Of a DNA stretch of 64,000 nucleotides, positions 9,199 through 17,005 are shown piece after piece. Below the pieces are notes generated by a model. The model searched no databases and had not been told where the DNA came from. It saw nothing but the letters and a program-made list of their open reading frames with translations. The position numbers and the translations under genes are program-made. This stretch comes from Microbacterium luteum (lineage in GTDB: Bacteria > Actinomycetota > Actinomycetes > Actinomycetales > Microbacteriaceae), in contig NZ_CP063814.1 of assembly GCF_015277875.1 (NCBI RefSeq), positions 2,728,001-2,792,000 of the forward strand, read 5' to 3'. How positions within the stretch are numbered: the first letter of the stretch is position 1; the number at the start of each line of letters is the position of its first letter.

Positions 9199-9332
9199 TC
9201 AGCTGGGCGCCGTCGGCCAATGACGGCATGCTAAGCGCCTGCCGTCACGCGCGGGAAGTGGTGTGCGCAGGTGTTCACACGATCGCAACAACCTGCTGTC
9301 ACAGTGTGCGCATCCGCGGAGGGGGAACGCAC
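9199..9332. promoter_or_regulatory. Divergent promoter region of the acyl operon and the WS/DGAT-like gene
   Basis: 134 bases between divergently read genes. Two direct copies of GTGTGCGCA (9261-9269 and 9304-9312) lie 43 bp apart, and the sequence around the first forms an imperfect inverted repeat (GTGTGCGCAGGTGTTCACAC). They could be a shared operator; this is inference. Confidence 0.35.
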
Positions 9333-10592
9333 ATGACACGACGGTCCGCACGACGCCCGCACGCCGAATTCATGCAGGTGTGGGAGGAGGGCTACGTCGG
9401 CACGACCGAAACCTTCGTCTCGATGCACATGCAGGGCATCGCCGTGCTCAAGGGCGGCCGGCTGCGCCGGTCAGACGGATCCCTCGACCAGCCGGCGATC
9501 ACCGCGTGGGTCCGGTCCGCGACGAAGGCGGTCCCCTACGCCCACCTGAGGCTGCAGCGCTCATTCCTCGGCCTCACGCCGCCGGCGTGGGTGCCGGCCG
9601 GCATCCGCATCGACGATCACGTGCGCTTCGGCACCGAGACGGCGCTGACCGACGACAACCTCCGCACCCTCATCGGGTGGGGTGAGGGCCCCCTCGAGAG
9701 CGGCAAGCCGCTGTGGCGTCTGCAGGTGACGCCCCTCACCGACGGTCGCGTCGCGCTCGGCATCCTCATGCATCACGCCGGCGGCGATGCGCTGCGCACG
9801 CTCACCTTCCTGCGCGCGCTGACGACATCGAAGGCGGATGCCGCCCCCGACCCCGGCGAGCCCCTCTTCCGTGACGAGCGCCCGGCCGGGTCGATCGAAC
9901 TCCCCCTGCTCGCGTGGACGACCTGGTGGCGTGCGTCGCCGGACATGCGCGGTCGCGTGCGGGCGTGTCTGCGCAAGCCGGCGCTCCGGCGCGCGCGGCG
10001 CGTGGCTGCACGGGTCACCCGACGCCTCAGGGATCGCCCGGCACGAGCGGTGACCACGCACTCCGGGCACCGCACGCTCGACGCGAGCATCGTGCAGGAG
10101 ACGGCCACCCAACTCGATGGAACGATGAACGACCTCATCGTGGCCGCAGCGATCCATGCCGGCGCCGTGGAGGGCGGGCCGGTGCGGGTGCGCGTTCCGG
10201 TGCTGCGCAAGCCGACCGAGGGCAGCCGCAATCGTGTTGCCGATGCGGCGATCCACGGCGATCGCGCGGGCTCCTCCGCTGATCTCGTCACCACGGTGAA
10301 GCGGCAGCTGGCCGATGCCCGCGCCGGCACGACCAGACTGCCCGAGAAAGCACGAGAGATCGGCTACGCAACACTCGTGCCGTGGGTCTCGCGCACCCGG
10401 TTCGTGCTGGGCGCAGCGGTCGATGAGGTGATCGTGCTCCCCGCGTCGCTGCCGCACGACGAGCTGTCGATGTTCGCGATCTTCTACGACGGTCGCCTCA
10501 CCGTAACGGCGACGACCCAGCAGTCGACCCGGCTCCCTCCCCTCCTCGACAGCCTCGCCACCTTCCTCACCAACGCACCCCCCGGTCGTTGA
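9333..10592 (+). CDS. WS/DGAT-like (condensation-superfamily) acyltransferase
   Basis: 419 residues from an ATG with an unusually strong GGAGGGGGA upstream, itself in the loop of a 5-bp hairpin (GTGCG/CGCAC). The HHxxxDG active-site motif appears as HHAGGDA (147-153), with the last Gly replaced by Ala. N-terminal features (FVSMHMQGIAVL; GEGPLESGKPLWRLQV) fit wax-ester-synthase/diacylglycerol-acyltransferase proteins, which move an acyl group to an alcohol. It is divergent from the FAAL-dehydrogenase-ACP operon and could release the finished acyl chain from the ACP. The stop codon TGA is supplied by the first copy of the dispersed repeat (CCGGTCGTTGAG), so the original C-terminus may have been altered. 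Acceptor unknown. Confidence 0.72.
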   Translation: MTRRSARRPHAEFMQVWEEGYVGTTETFVSMHMQGIAVLKGGRLRRSDGSLDQPAITAWVRSATKAVPYAHLRLQRSFLGLTPPAWVPAGIRIDDHVRFGTETALTDDNLRTLIGWGEGPLESGKPLWRLQVTPLTDGRVALGILMHHAGGDALRTLTFLRALTTSKADAAPDPGEPLFRDERPAGSIELPLLAWTTWWRASPDMRGRVRACLRKPALRRARRVAARVTRRLRDRPARAVTTHSGHRTLDASIVQETATQLDGTMNDLIVAAAIHAGAVEGGPVRVRVPVLRKPTEGSRNRVADAAIHGDRAGSSADLVTTVKRQLADARAGTTRLPEKAREIGYATLVPWVSRTRFVLGAAVDEVIVLPASLPHDELSMFAIFYDGRLTVTATTQQSTRLPPLLDSLATFLTNAPPGR

Positions 10593-10696
10593 GCGAGCCG
10601 CACGCCGCCCCCGGTCGTTAAGCGCGCCGAAGGCGAGACGAAACGCACCACCGCACGCCTCCCGGTCGTTGAGCGAGCCGAAGGCGAGACGAAACG
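10584..10696 (+). repeat. Dispersed repeat, three copies (one truncated)
   Basis: Copies at 10584-10600 (5' half only), 10613-10645 and 10664-10696, all of the form GGTCGTTGAGCGAGC...GGCGAGACGAAACG (33 bp). The ends can pair (CGTT/AACG, GCC/GGC). The first copy provides the stop codon of the upstream gene. Related copies lie at 16604, 23002-23140 and 42681. Confidence 0.85.
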
Positions 10697-10731
10697 CAGC
10701 CTCACCGGTTACCGCCAGGTAAACAAATCCT

Positions 10732-10751
10732 GAACCGTCGGTGAACGGTTC
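10732..10751 (+). promoter_or_regulatory. Inverted repeat (possible operator/promoter) before the 10847 gene
   Basis: GAACCGT (10732-10738) and ACGGTTC (10745-10751) form a perfect 7-bp inverted repeat with a 6-base centre, directly followed by TAGACT, a possible -10 box (10752-10757). The repeat would fall between -35 and -10, a usual operator position. Confidence 0.4.
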
Positions 10752-10824
10752 TAGACTCCCCGGCAAACGATGATCGTCAGGCGTCGCCTCCGTGCGAAGC
10801 AGCATGCGGGAGTCGGCACCGCGA

Positions 10825-10842
10825 GGACCACTGGGGAGGTCC
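10825..10842 (+). promoter_or_regulatory. TGGGGA-loop hairpin before the 10847 start
   Basis: GGACC-ACTGGGGA-GGTCC, a 5-bp perfect stem, ends four bases before the ATG at 10847. Member of the twelve-copy leader hairpin group. Confidence 0.5.
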
Positions 10843-10846
10843 ACGG

Positions 10847-11590
10847 ATGTCTGTCTTCACCGCGCTCGCGCACGAAGGTAAATGGCTGTTCCGCAATCAG
10901 CGCTCGGTGGTGCTGATCGCCGCGATGGTGCTCGGTGTCGATGTGGCACTCGGGCTCATCCACGTGGTGGTGATGGTCGGGTGGGATGCGCCCAACGTGC
11001 TGCGCGTCGATATGGACGGCAGCTACGGCGAGGCCTATCAGTACGTGAAGTACCTGTGGGTGGTGGTGCTGCTGGCGATGTTCGCCGTCGCGCGCCGCAG
11101 CTGGTCGGTGGTCGCGTGGATCCCGCTGTTCCTGTACTTCTTCGTCGATGACGCGTTCATGGTGCACGAGATCGTCGGCTTCGTCTACGCGATGCAGCCG
11201 TGGGCGTTCGGCATCGGGCCCATCGGGCCGCAGTCCTTCGGCGAGCTGGCGGTCTCGGGTGTCGCCCTGCTGGTGTTCGCGACGCCGATCGTCATCGCCT
11301 ACGTGAAAGCGGATGCGCGCACGCGGCTCATCCATCGAACGCTCGTGCTGCTGGTGGCGACCCTGCTGGTGTTCGCCGTGCTGGTCGACATCGTGCACTC
11401 GTTCTTCCTCGACATCCGCCTCCTCGACCGTTCGCTCGGGTTCATCGAGGACTTCGGCGAGATGGTGGTGCTCTCGCTCGTCGTGGTCTACCTCGTGCGC
11501 ATCAACGTCGACGCGAAGCGCCTGCCGGCGGCGATCGCCGATCCGATCCGGCGCAGCCGGCGTACGCAGCCTGCGTTTGGCGCGTCGTGA
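10847..11590 (+). CDS. Polytopic membrane protein of unknown function
   Basis: 247 residues with about six hydrophobic segments (for example SVVLIAAMVLGVDVALGLIHVVVMVG, YLWVVVLLAMFAVA, LLVATLLVFAVLVDIVHSFF) and a basic C-terminal tail (RRSRRTQPAF). Charged residues sit inside or next to predicted helices (FVDDAFMVHEIVG, FIEDFGEMVVL). I do not recognise the family. It is a single gene with its own candidate operator and a TGGGGA hairpin leader like those of the polysaccharide genes downstream, so it may be co-regulated with them. Start chosen from the spacing to GGGGAGG. Confidence 0.75.
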   Translation: MSVFTALAHEGKWLFRNQRSVVLIAAMVLGVDVALGLIHVVVMVGWDAPNVLRVDMDGSYGEAYQYVKYLWVVVLLAMFAVARRSWSVVAWIPLFLYFFVDDAFMVHEIVGFVYAMQPWAFGIGPIGPQSFGELAVSGVALLVFATPIVIAYVKADARTRLIHRTLVLLVATLLVFAVLVDIVHSFFLDIRLLDRSLGFIEDFGEMVVLSLVVVYLVRINVDAKRLPAAIADPIRRSRRTQPAFGAS

Positions 11591-11672
11591 CCCGGTAGTG
11601 CGGCGGTCCCGACTGTTCTCGTCCCGGGGATTGTGCGCACAGTCACGTCTGCGCTCGTGATAAACACGGTCT

Positions 11673-12395
11673 GTGAACTGGGGATTCCTGCGAAAGATCA
11701 AAGCGGTACACGTGCTTTCCGTGCTCCTCGCTGCGGCGATGGCCGCCATCATCGCGCTTCTGTTGCGCGATGTCGACCTGTCTCCGCATGTGGCCTTCGC
11801 TCGGGAGCACGCGGCTCTTGCCGGCGCCGTCATAGCCTTGGCATCGTTAGTGACCGTCACGTTCGCCACGTGGATGAATTGGCGTGCGACCCGCCGCCAG
11901 GCGACGCTCGAAGCCTGGACCAAGTGGTCTGACGACACCGTCGCCGAGCGCAAGCTGATCTCGAAGATGCTCGGCCCGCGCGAATTGACCTCCGCTCAGG
12001 CGCAGGCCCTCGCACACGGGAGTTCCGAGCTTCCGACGCGGCCGATCCGCATCCTGGGAGTGATCGTGCGCCGCGGAACGGCGCCCCCGCTCTTCACCGA
12101 TACGGAGCGAGCCAATCTCGTTCACGCCGCCGTCGCGGTCTTGAACGGGCTTGAACGACTTGCCGTGGGCGTGGAGTTGGGCGTCTACCGACGCGCGGTG
12201 CTGGTGGACGCCGGCGGCACGATCATCAAGCGCACCTTCGAGCGATTCGAACCGTACATCGTTCTCCGTCGTACGCACCCGGAGCCGCAACGCCGCCAGG
12301 AGAAGGCGTACGTGGCGTTGGAAAAGCTGGCGATGCAGATCCGATACAAAGAAGTTGACGCCGAGAGATTGGAGTCTCTGCGGCGCCAACCTTGA
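11673..12395 (+). CDS. Hypothetical protein with N-terminal membrane segments
   Basis: 240 residues from a GTG. Two hydrophobic helices (residues roughly 10-32 and 47-66) are followed by a soluble domain of about 165 residues with DUF4760-like character (WMNWRATRRQATLEAWTKWSDD; a later VHAAVAVLNGLERLAVGVELGVY). In such proteins the soluble part is all-helical and of unknown role. No good ribosome site precedes the GTG. A hairpin terminator follows at 12408-12429. It lies between the unknown membrane protein and the polysaccharide cluster and shares no overlap with either. Function not assigned. Confidence 0.7.
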   Translation: MNWGFLRKIKAVHVLSVLLAAAMAAIIALLLRDVDLSPHVAFAREHAALAGAVIALASLVTVTFATWMNWRATRRQATLEAWTKWSDDTVAERKLISKMLGPRELTSAQAQALAHGSSELPTRPIRILGVIVRRGTAPPLFTDTERANLVHAAVAVLNGLERLAVGVELGVYRRAVLVDAGGTIIKRTFERFEPYIVLRRTHPEPQRRQEKAYVALEKLAMQIRYKEVDAERLESLRRQP

Positions 12396-12407
12396 GAGTC
12401 AGGGCGA

Positions 12408-12429
12408 AGGACGTCTCAGTCGACGTCCT
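12408..12429 (+). terminator. Hairpin terminator
   Basis: AGGACGTC (12408-12415) pairs with GACGTCCT (12422-12429) over a 6-base loop and is followed by CTTCTTC. The rest of 12430-12683 holds no convincing gene; it is the upstream region of the first initiating transferase. Confidence 0.6.
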
Positions 12430-12683
12430 CTTCTTCGAATCGCTTGCTCATAGCTTCCTTCTTCCCAGACAGAGGTTCGAACTTACCTGATCGTACCCCG
12501 AACGGCCCGATTTCGGAGGTCGTTCACAGGCGAGTTCACGTGCAGCGATTCTGAGGCATGCACACCCCAGAGCGCTACCCCCAGTCTGACGAGCAGGTCC
12601 CGGGGCAAAACGTAACCCGCGCGACACAGTCCGCTCCCTAAGCTGTCCACGTGCACCGTCGTTGAGTTCGCTCTTCGCCGATG

Positions 12684-12710
12684 CATTTCGTTCCTGGGGA
12701 GATCGAAATG
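12684..12710 (+). promoter_or_regulatory. TGGGGA-loop hairpin in the leader of the first initiating transferase
   Basis: CATTTCG (12684-12690) and CGAAATG (12704-12710) form a perfect 7-bp stem around TTCCTGGGGAGAT. A separate ribosome site (GGAAGG, 12710-12715) lies between the hairpin and the GTG at 12722, so the loop is not the ribosome site itself. Confidence 0.55.
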
Positions 12711-12721
12711 GAAGGCACATC

Positions 12722-14284
12722 GTGTCGACGATAGAAAACGACACGACAACGACGTCGCCGGATACACCGTCCATCGGTGCGCCCGGGCAGGGGGCTCAAA
12801 CGCCGGCCGCGACGGCCGACGCAGCGCACCCCTCGCCGACGTCGGCGTCGCGCTGGCGCACGCACTACGCGCGACGACTGTGGTTCAGCGACCTGTTCGT
12901 GCTGGTCTGGGTGGTGTTCGGCGCGCAGCTGGTGTGGTTCGGCACCGGCAACGTCGATCTCGCCATCCACGAGAACGCCGCGATCAGTGCGGTGTCGTAC
13001 TGGCTCTTCTCGACCGGACTGGTGCTGGCGTGGATGTGGGCGCTGACCCTCATCGACTCCCGCAGCGACCGCGTGATCGGCCACGGCACGACCGAATACA
13101 TCCGGGTGGCGAACGCGAGCCTGACGCTGTTCGGCTTCATCGCGATCGCGGCGTTCCTGCTCGGTATCGAAGTCGCGCGCGGCTACCTGCTGCTGAGCCT
13201 TCCGGCGGGTGTGCTCATGCTGGTGCTCGAGCGCTGGCTGTGGCGGCACTGGCTCATCGCGCGACGGGCGATGAAGGAGTACTCCGCGAGGGTGCTGCTC
13301 GTCGGCTCGGCGCAGTCGGTCACGCAGATCGCCCACGAACTGCAGCGCACGCCGGCTGCGGGGTATCTCGTCGTCGGCGCGTGTGTTCCGAACGCGGCGG
13401 TGGCCTCGACGATCGCGGGCACCGACATTCCGGTGATGGGTTCGGTCAACGCCGTCGACCGAGCGATCGCGGCAACCGGAGCAGATACGGTCGCGGTGAC
13501 CAGCACCGACGATCTGCCGCCGGACAAGGTGAAGCAGATCTCGTGGAGCCTCGAGGCCGGCCGTCAGCATCTCGTGCTCGCGCCGAGCATCATCGACATC
13601 GCCGGGCCCCGCCTGCACACGCGTCCGGTGGCGGGTCTCCCGCTCATCCACGTGGAGACGCCGCGGTTCAGCAAGGGTCAGCTGTTCCTGAAGCGCATGG
13701 TCGATCTCGTCGCGAGCATTCTGGGGGTGATCGCGCTGAGTCCGGTGCTGGCGTTCCTCGCCATCACGGTGCGGCTGTCGAGCCAGGGTCCGGTGCTGTT
13801 CCGGCAGACCCGCATCGGCCTGCGGGGTCGCGAGTTCACGATGCTGAAGTTCCGGTCGATGGTCGTCAACGCCGAAGACATGCTCGAAAACCTCGCCCGC
13901 CAGCAGCGCGATTCGGGCAACGAGGTGCTGTTCAAGATGACGGATGACCCCCGGGTCACCGCGGTCGGCAAGGTCATGCGCAAGTTCAGCCTCGACGAGC
14001 TGCCGCAGCTGTTCAACGTGATCGGCGGCTCCATGTCACTCGTGGGGCCGCGCCCCCCGCTTCCGGCCGAGGTCGCACAGTATGCCGACCACGTTCACCG
14101 CCGCTTCCTCGCGAAGCCCGGCATCACCGGTCTGTGGCAGGTGAGCGGACGGTCGACGCTGTCGTGGGAGGAGTCGGTGCGCCTGGACCTCTCCTACGTC
14201 GAGAACTGGTCGCTGCTCGGTGACATCGCGATCCTGCTGAAGACCGCGAAGGCGGTCGTGAGCCCGGGCGAAACGGCCTCCTGA
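12722..14284 (+). CDS. Polyprenyl glycosylphosphotransferase (polysaccharide initiation), copy 1
   Basis: 520 residues from the GTG at 12722, the position that matches the second copy at 23352. The N-terminal half has several membrane helices and a nucleotide-fold linker; the C-terminal half is the bacterial sugar transferase domain with KRMVDLVAS, MLKFRSMVVNAEDM, DELPQLFNVIGGSMSLVGPRP and GITGLWQVSGRSTLSWEE. Such enzymes (WcaJ/WbaP type) transfer a sugar-1-phosphate to undecaprenyl phosphate at the inner membrane, the first step of repeat-unit synthesis. The copy at 23352 is nearly the same protein over most of its length, differing mainly at the N-terminus and around 210-240. The donor sugar cannot be read from the sequence. 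Confidence 0.93.
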   Translation: MSTIENDTTTTSPDTPSIGAPGQGAQTPAATADAAHPSPTSASRWRTHYARRLWFSDLFVLVWVVFGAQLVWFGTGNVDLAIHENAAISAVSYWLFSTGLVLAWMWALTLIDSRSDRVIGHGTTEYIRVANASLTLFGFIAIAAFLLGIEVARGYLLLSLPAGVLMLVLERWLWRHWLIARRAMKEYSARVLLVGSAQSVTQIAHELQRTPAAGYLVVGACVPNAAVASTIAGTDIPVMGSVNAVDRAIAATGADTVAVTSTDDLPPDKVKQISWSLEAGRQHLVLAPSIIDIAGPRLHTRPVAGLPLIHVETPRFSKGQLFLKRMVDLVASILGVIALSPVLAFLAITVRLSSQGPVLFRQTRIGLRGREFTMLKFRSMVVNAEDMLENLARQQRDSGNEVLFKMTDDPRVTAVGKVMRKFSLDELPQLFNVIGGSMSLVGPRPPLPAEVAQYADHVHRRFLAKPGITGLWQVSGRSTLSWEESVRLDLSYVENWSLLGDIAILLKTAKAVVSPGETAS

Positions 14285-14507
14285 CCGCGCGGCTTGCCGC
14301 CGCTCAGGGCTGGACGGCGTCACTCATCATGCGTGCACAAGCTGCCGGGTCGACGAACGGCGACATGTGCGCCCATTCGTCGTGCACGGTCAGGGTGGCA
14401 CCCGGGATGCGACCGGCGAACGCCCGCACCCTGTGCGTCAGGATGGGGTGAGACACCAGCACTGCTGACCTTCGCACTGCACGGGGCGAGAACGGACCAA
14501 TACTGAG

Positions 14508-14912
14508 ATGACGATGACGGTTGCTGACGTCGGCACCGATGATGGGGCTATGGCTCCTCGTGCTGACCGGCCCAAGAGGCGGACGTTCACCGCCGAGTTC
14601 AAAGCGGCGATCCTGGCCGAGTACGACGCCGCGGACCGCTCTGGGCGTGGGGAGATCCTGCGCCGGGAGGGCCTGTACACCTCCCACATCATCGAGTGGC
14701 GCAAGGCCGCGGCCGCCGGCTCGCTGTCCGGGCTGGGCAGCAAGCCGCGGGACCGGCGCGAGCGGGAGCTGCAGGCGCTACGGGCCCGGGCGGAGAAGGC
14801 CGAGGCCGAGCTGGCCAAGACCAGGGCGGCGCTGGACCTGATGGGAAAAGCACACGCGCTCTTGGAGACGCTCTCCGAGAGCGCGGACAAGCCGCCGCGG
14901 TCGCCGCGGTGA
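14508..14912 (+). CDS. IS-A OrfA, helix-turn-helix protein
   Basis: 134 residues: the N-terminal HTH (RRTFTAEFKAAILAEYDAA ... EILRREGLYTSHIIEWRKAA) binds the element's ends, followed by a leucine-zipper-like coiled coil (ELQALRARAEKAEAELAKTRAALD). Near its end the in-frame heptamer G-GGA-AAA (14843-14849) allows a -1 ribosomal slip into orfB, giving the OrfAB transposase; unslipped translation gives this OrfA. Confidence 0.85.
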   Translation: MTMTVADVGTDDGAMAPRADRPKRRTFTAEFKAAILAEYDAADRSGRGEILRREGLYTSHIIEWRKAAAAGSLSGLGSKPRDRRERELQALRARAEKAEAELAKTRAALDLMGKAHALLETLSESADKPPRSPR

Positions 14913-15910
14913 TCAACCCGGCCGTCGACGGGCTGGCCGAGCACGTCGGCACCGCGGCTGCGTGCGCGCTGCTGGGTCGCTCCCGCGCCAGTCACTACCG
15001 GGCCAAGAACCCGCCACCGCCACGTCCACGGACACCGCGGCCGGCACCGGCGAACAAGCTGTCCGCCGCCGAGCGGGCCCACGTGCTGGCCGTGTTGACC
15101 AGCCAGCGGTTCGCGGACAAGTCGGTCGCCCAGGTCTGGGCCACGCTGCTGGACGAGGGCACCTACCTGTGCTCGATGTCCACGATGCACCGGATCCTGC
15201 GCGAGCACGACATGGCCGGGGAACGGCGCCGGCAGGCGAGCCACCCGCCCCGGACCCGGCCCGAGCTCGTCGCGACGGCGCCGGGGCAGGTGTGGAGTTG
15301 GGACATCACAAAGCTCAAGGGGCCGGAGCGGGGCGTGTACTACGACCTGTACGTCGTGCTCGACATCTTCTCCAGGTTCGTCGTGGGCTGGACCATCGCG
15401 GCCCGCGAGGACGCCGAGATCGCCAAGAACCTGCTCGAGCACGCCATGGGCATCCATGGCGTGCCGGAGGCGATCCACGCCGACCGCGGGACCTCGATGA
15501 CCTCCAAACCGGTCGCTCAGCTGCTCGTCGACCTCGGGGTGGCCAGGTCGCACTCCCGCCCGCACGTGTCGAACGACAACCCTTACAGCGAGGCGGCGTT
15601 CAAGACGCTGAAGTACGCCCCGGTCTTCCCCGAGCGCTTCGGGTCCCTGGCCGACGCCGGCGCGTTCGCCGAGCAGTTCTTCGCCTACTACAACCACGAG
15701 CACCGCCACTGCGGGATCGGGCTGCACACCCCCGCCAGCGTCCACTTCGGCACCGCCGGGCAGGTCCGCGCCCAGCGCCAGGCCACCCTGGACGCGGCCT
15801 ACGCCGCCCGTCCCGAGCGCTTCGGCCACCGCCGACCCCAGGCGCCCAAGCTGCCCGAGGCCGCCTGGATCAACCAGCCCTCACAGGAGGCCCTCATACA
15901 GACCGCCTGA
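14849..15910 (+). CDS. IS-A OrfB, DDE transposase (made by -1 frameshift)
   Basis: Catalytic domain of an IS3-family transposase, reached from orfA by slippage at 14843-14849; the frame is open from the slip site. It has an HTH_21-like region (AAACALLGRSRASHYRAK) and an integrase core with the first Asp in WSWDITKLKG, the second in IHADRGTSM and the Glu in NPYSEAAFKTLKY. It would cut and join the element's ends. No internal stop or frameshift is seen, so the element may be active. Confidence 0.87.
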   Translation, partial: STRALGDALRERGQAAAVAAVINPAVDGLAEHVGTAAACALLGRSRASHYRAKNPPPPRPRTPRPAPANKLSAAERAHVLAVLTSQRFADKSVAQVWATLLDEGTYLCSMSTMHRILREHDMAGERRRQASHPPRTRPELVATAPGQVWSWDITKLKGPERGVYYDLYVVLDIFSRFVVGWTIAAREDAEIAKNLLEHAMGIHGVPEAIHADRGTSMTSKPVAQLLVDLGVARSHSRPHVSNDNPYSEAAFKTLKYAPVFPERFGSLADAGAFAEQFFAYYNHEHRHCGIGLHTPASVHFGTAGQVRAQRQATLDAAYAARPERFGHRRPQAPKLPEAAWINQPSQEALIQTA

Positions 15911-16603
15911 CGGAATCTGTCTCACCCGCCTTGACACTTTCCGGCATGGCGTCGGGCGTGGACACCCCGTCGTGACCTGCGGCGTGCAGGAAAACGGGCA
16001 TGCGCAGCTCCCCCACCCGCTCGGACCGGTCGTATTCTGCGATCGCCTGCAGCGCGTGAGCCCAGTTCGCCGGATGAGCCGTCGCCACCGCGAGCGCCCG
16101 TCGCGCGCTCTGCACGGCCGCGCCTGCGGCAGCGAGCTCATCGGCAGTGAACCATCGTTCGAGCGTGCTCGAGACCTCGGGCACGTCGCCGGCCCGCACA
16201 TGGTCCGCCAGGTCGGCGAAGGCAGGCACGGGTGTATCGCGACTGCAGAGGATGGTGAGCGATCGCACCGCGTGGGGATGGGTCAGCGCCAGGTCGATTG
16301 CGATCTGGCCGCCGAAGGAGTGGCCCACCAGGTGCACGGTCTCTTCGCGCGGCAGGTGCGCGGCGACATCGGCAGCGAGCTCCGCTGTCGCGCGCCGGTC
16401 GGGCACGCGTGTGCAGTCCGGCGTGATCACGGTGCCATCAAGGTGCACGGCAACCGGAGCCCAGATCTCAGGCGTCAGCGGCGTGCCGTGCACCAGCACC
16501 CAGGTCGTCATGGGAGCTATTGTCCTCGATCCCGTCGCCGCACCCGGTCGTCGAGCGGGTAGCTAGCCTCCCCCGGCCGTTGAGCGGTTCGCCTCCCCGC
16601 CCC

Positions 16604-16632
16604 GGTCGTTGAGCGAGCGAAGCGAGACGAAA
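16604..16632 (+). repeat. Dispersed repeat copy, split by IS-B
   Basis: GGTCGTTGAGCGAGCGAAGC then GAGACGAAA, interrupted by IS-B and completed by CG after the duplicated AAA at 18016-18020. Two degenerate relatives (CGGTCGTCGAGCGG, CGGCCGTTGAGCGG) lie just upstream between 16547 and 16588. Confidence 0.85.
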
Positions 16633-16684
16633 TGAAGCGCCCCGGGTGTGATGGAGGCTCTCAAACCTGTGAAGGATGGGAGTC

Positions 16685-17005
16685 ATGGCAGCACCACGGA
16701 AGTACAGCGAGGAGCTGAAGGATCGGGCGATGCGGATGGCGTTGGACGCGCGTCGAGATCCTGAGTCGAGGGTCGGCGCGATCAAGCGGATTGCGGACCA
16801 GCTCGGGATCCATCCGGAAGCGTTACGGACCTGGGTGCGGCAGGCCGAGGTCGACGACGGCATCGCGCCGGGCACGACGACCGCGGACGCGCAGCGGATC
16901 GCGGACCTCGAGCGCGAGGTGCGGGAGCTGCGTCGCGCGAACGAGATCCTCAAGACCGCGTCGGCTTTTTTCGCGGCGGCGGAGCTCGACCGCAAGCTGA
17001 AGTAG
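16685..17005 (+). CDS. IS-B OrfA, helix-turn-helix protein
   Basis: About 106 residues from the ATG at 16685 (GGGAG upstream; an in-frame ATG at 16676 would add three). HTH_Tnp_1 type: RKYSEELKDRAMRMALDAR ... LGIHPEALRTWVRQAEVDDG, then a coiled coil (DLEREVRELRRANEILKTASAFF). The codons GC-T|TTT|TTC at 16966-16972 form the canonical slippery heptamer for a -1 shift into orfB. Confidence 0.87.
   Translation: MAAPRKYSEELKDRAMRMALDARRDPESRVGAIKRIADQLGIHPEALRTWVRQAEVDDGIAPGTTTADAQRIADLEREVRELRRANEILKTASAFFAAAELDRKLK

Larger units (their letters stand above)
14449..15924 (+). mobile_element. IS3-family insertion sequence (IS-A)
   Basis: About 1476 bp. Ends marked by the inverted repeat TGAGACA (GGGTGAGACA if three flanking bases are included); the inner parts of the ends are weakly matched. 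Carries orfA and orfB in -1 relation with a canonical slippery heptamer. No direct repeat of the target is evident. It interrupts an alpha/beta-hydrolase gene on the opposite strand. Confidence 0.8.
14304..16511 (-). pseudogene. Alpha/beta-hydrolase gene split by an IS3-family element
   Basis: The N-terminal part (16511 down to 15925) begins MTTWVLVHGTPLTPEIWAPV and contains the nucleophile elbow GHSFGG; the C-terminal part (14448-14304) carries the catalytic-His region HDEWAHM. Removing 14449-15924 joins the two in one frame of 244 codons including stop, a normal length for small esterases of this fold. As it stands the N-terminal half would end in GETDSVRRSV read from the element. No target-site duplication is visible, and residues near the junction look slightly redundant (VSTPDAMPESVKAG / SHPILTHRVRAFAG), so the insertion may have been followed by rearrangement. 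Confidence 0.82.

Noticed and set aside
7216-9234. 672-codon plus-strand frame opposite the FAAL gene
   Set aside because: Arg/His/Asp-rich antisense shadow typical of high-GC DNA; the minus strand has clear ANL motifs.
12417-12452. Minus-strand 11-codon ORF (MSKRFEEEDVD) with a strong AGAAGGAAG ribosome site
   Set aside because: Too short and overlapping a terminator hairpin; no evidence of conservation.
12708-12734. Eight-codon upstream ORFs overlapping the GTG starts of both initiating transferases (12708-12734 and 23339-23365)
   Set aside because: Equal length but different start codons, different peptides and different frame relation to the main gene, so probably coincidence within a conserved leader.
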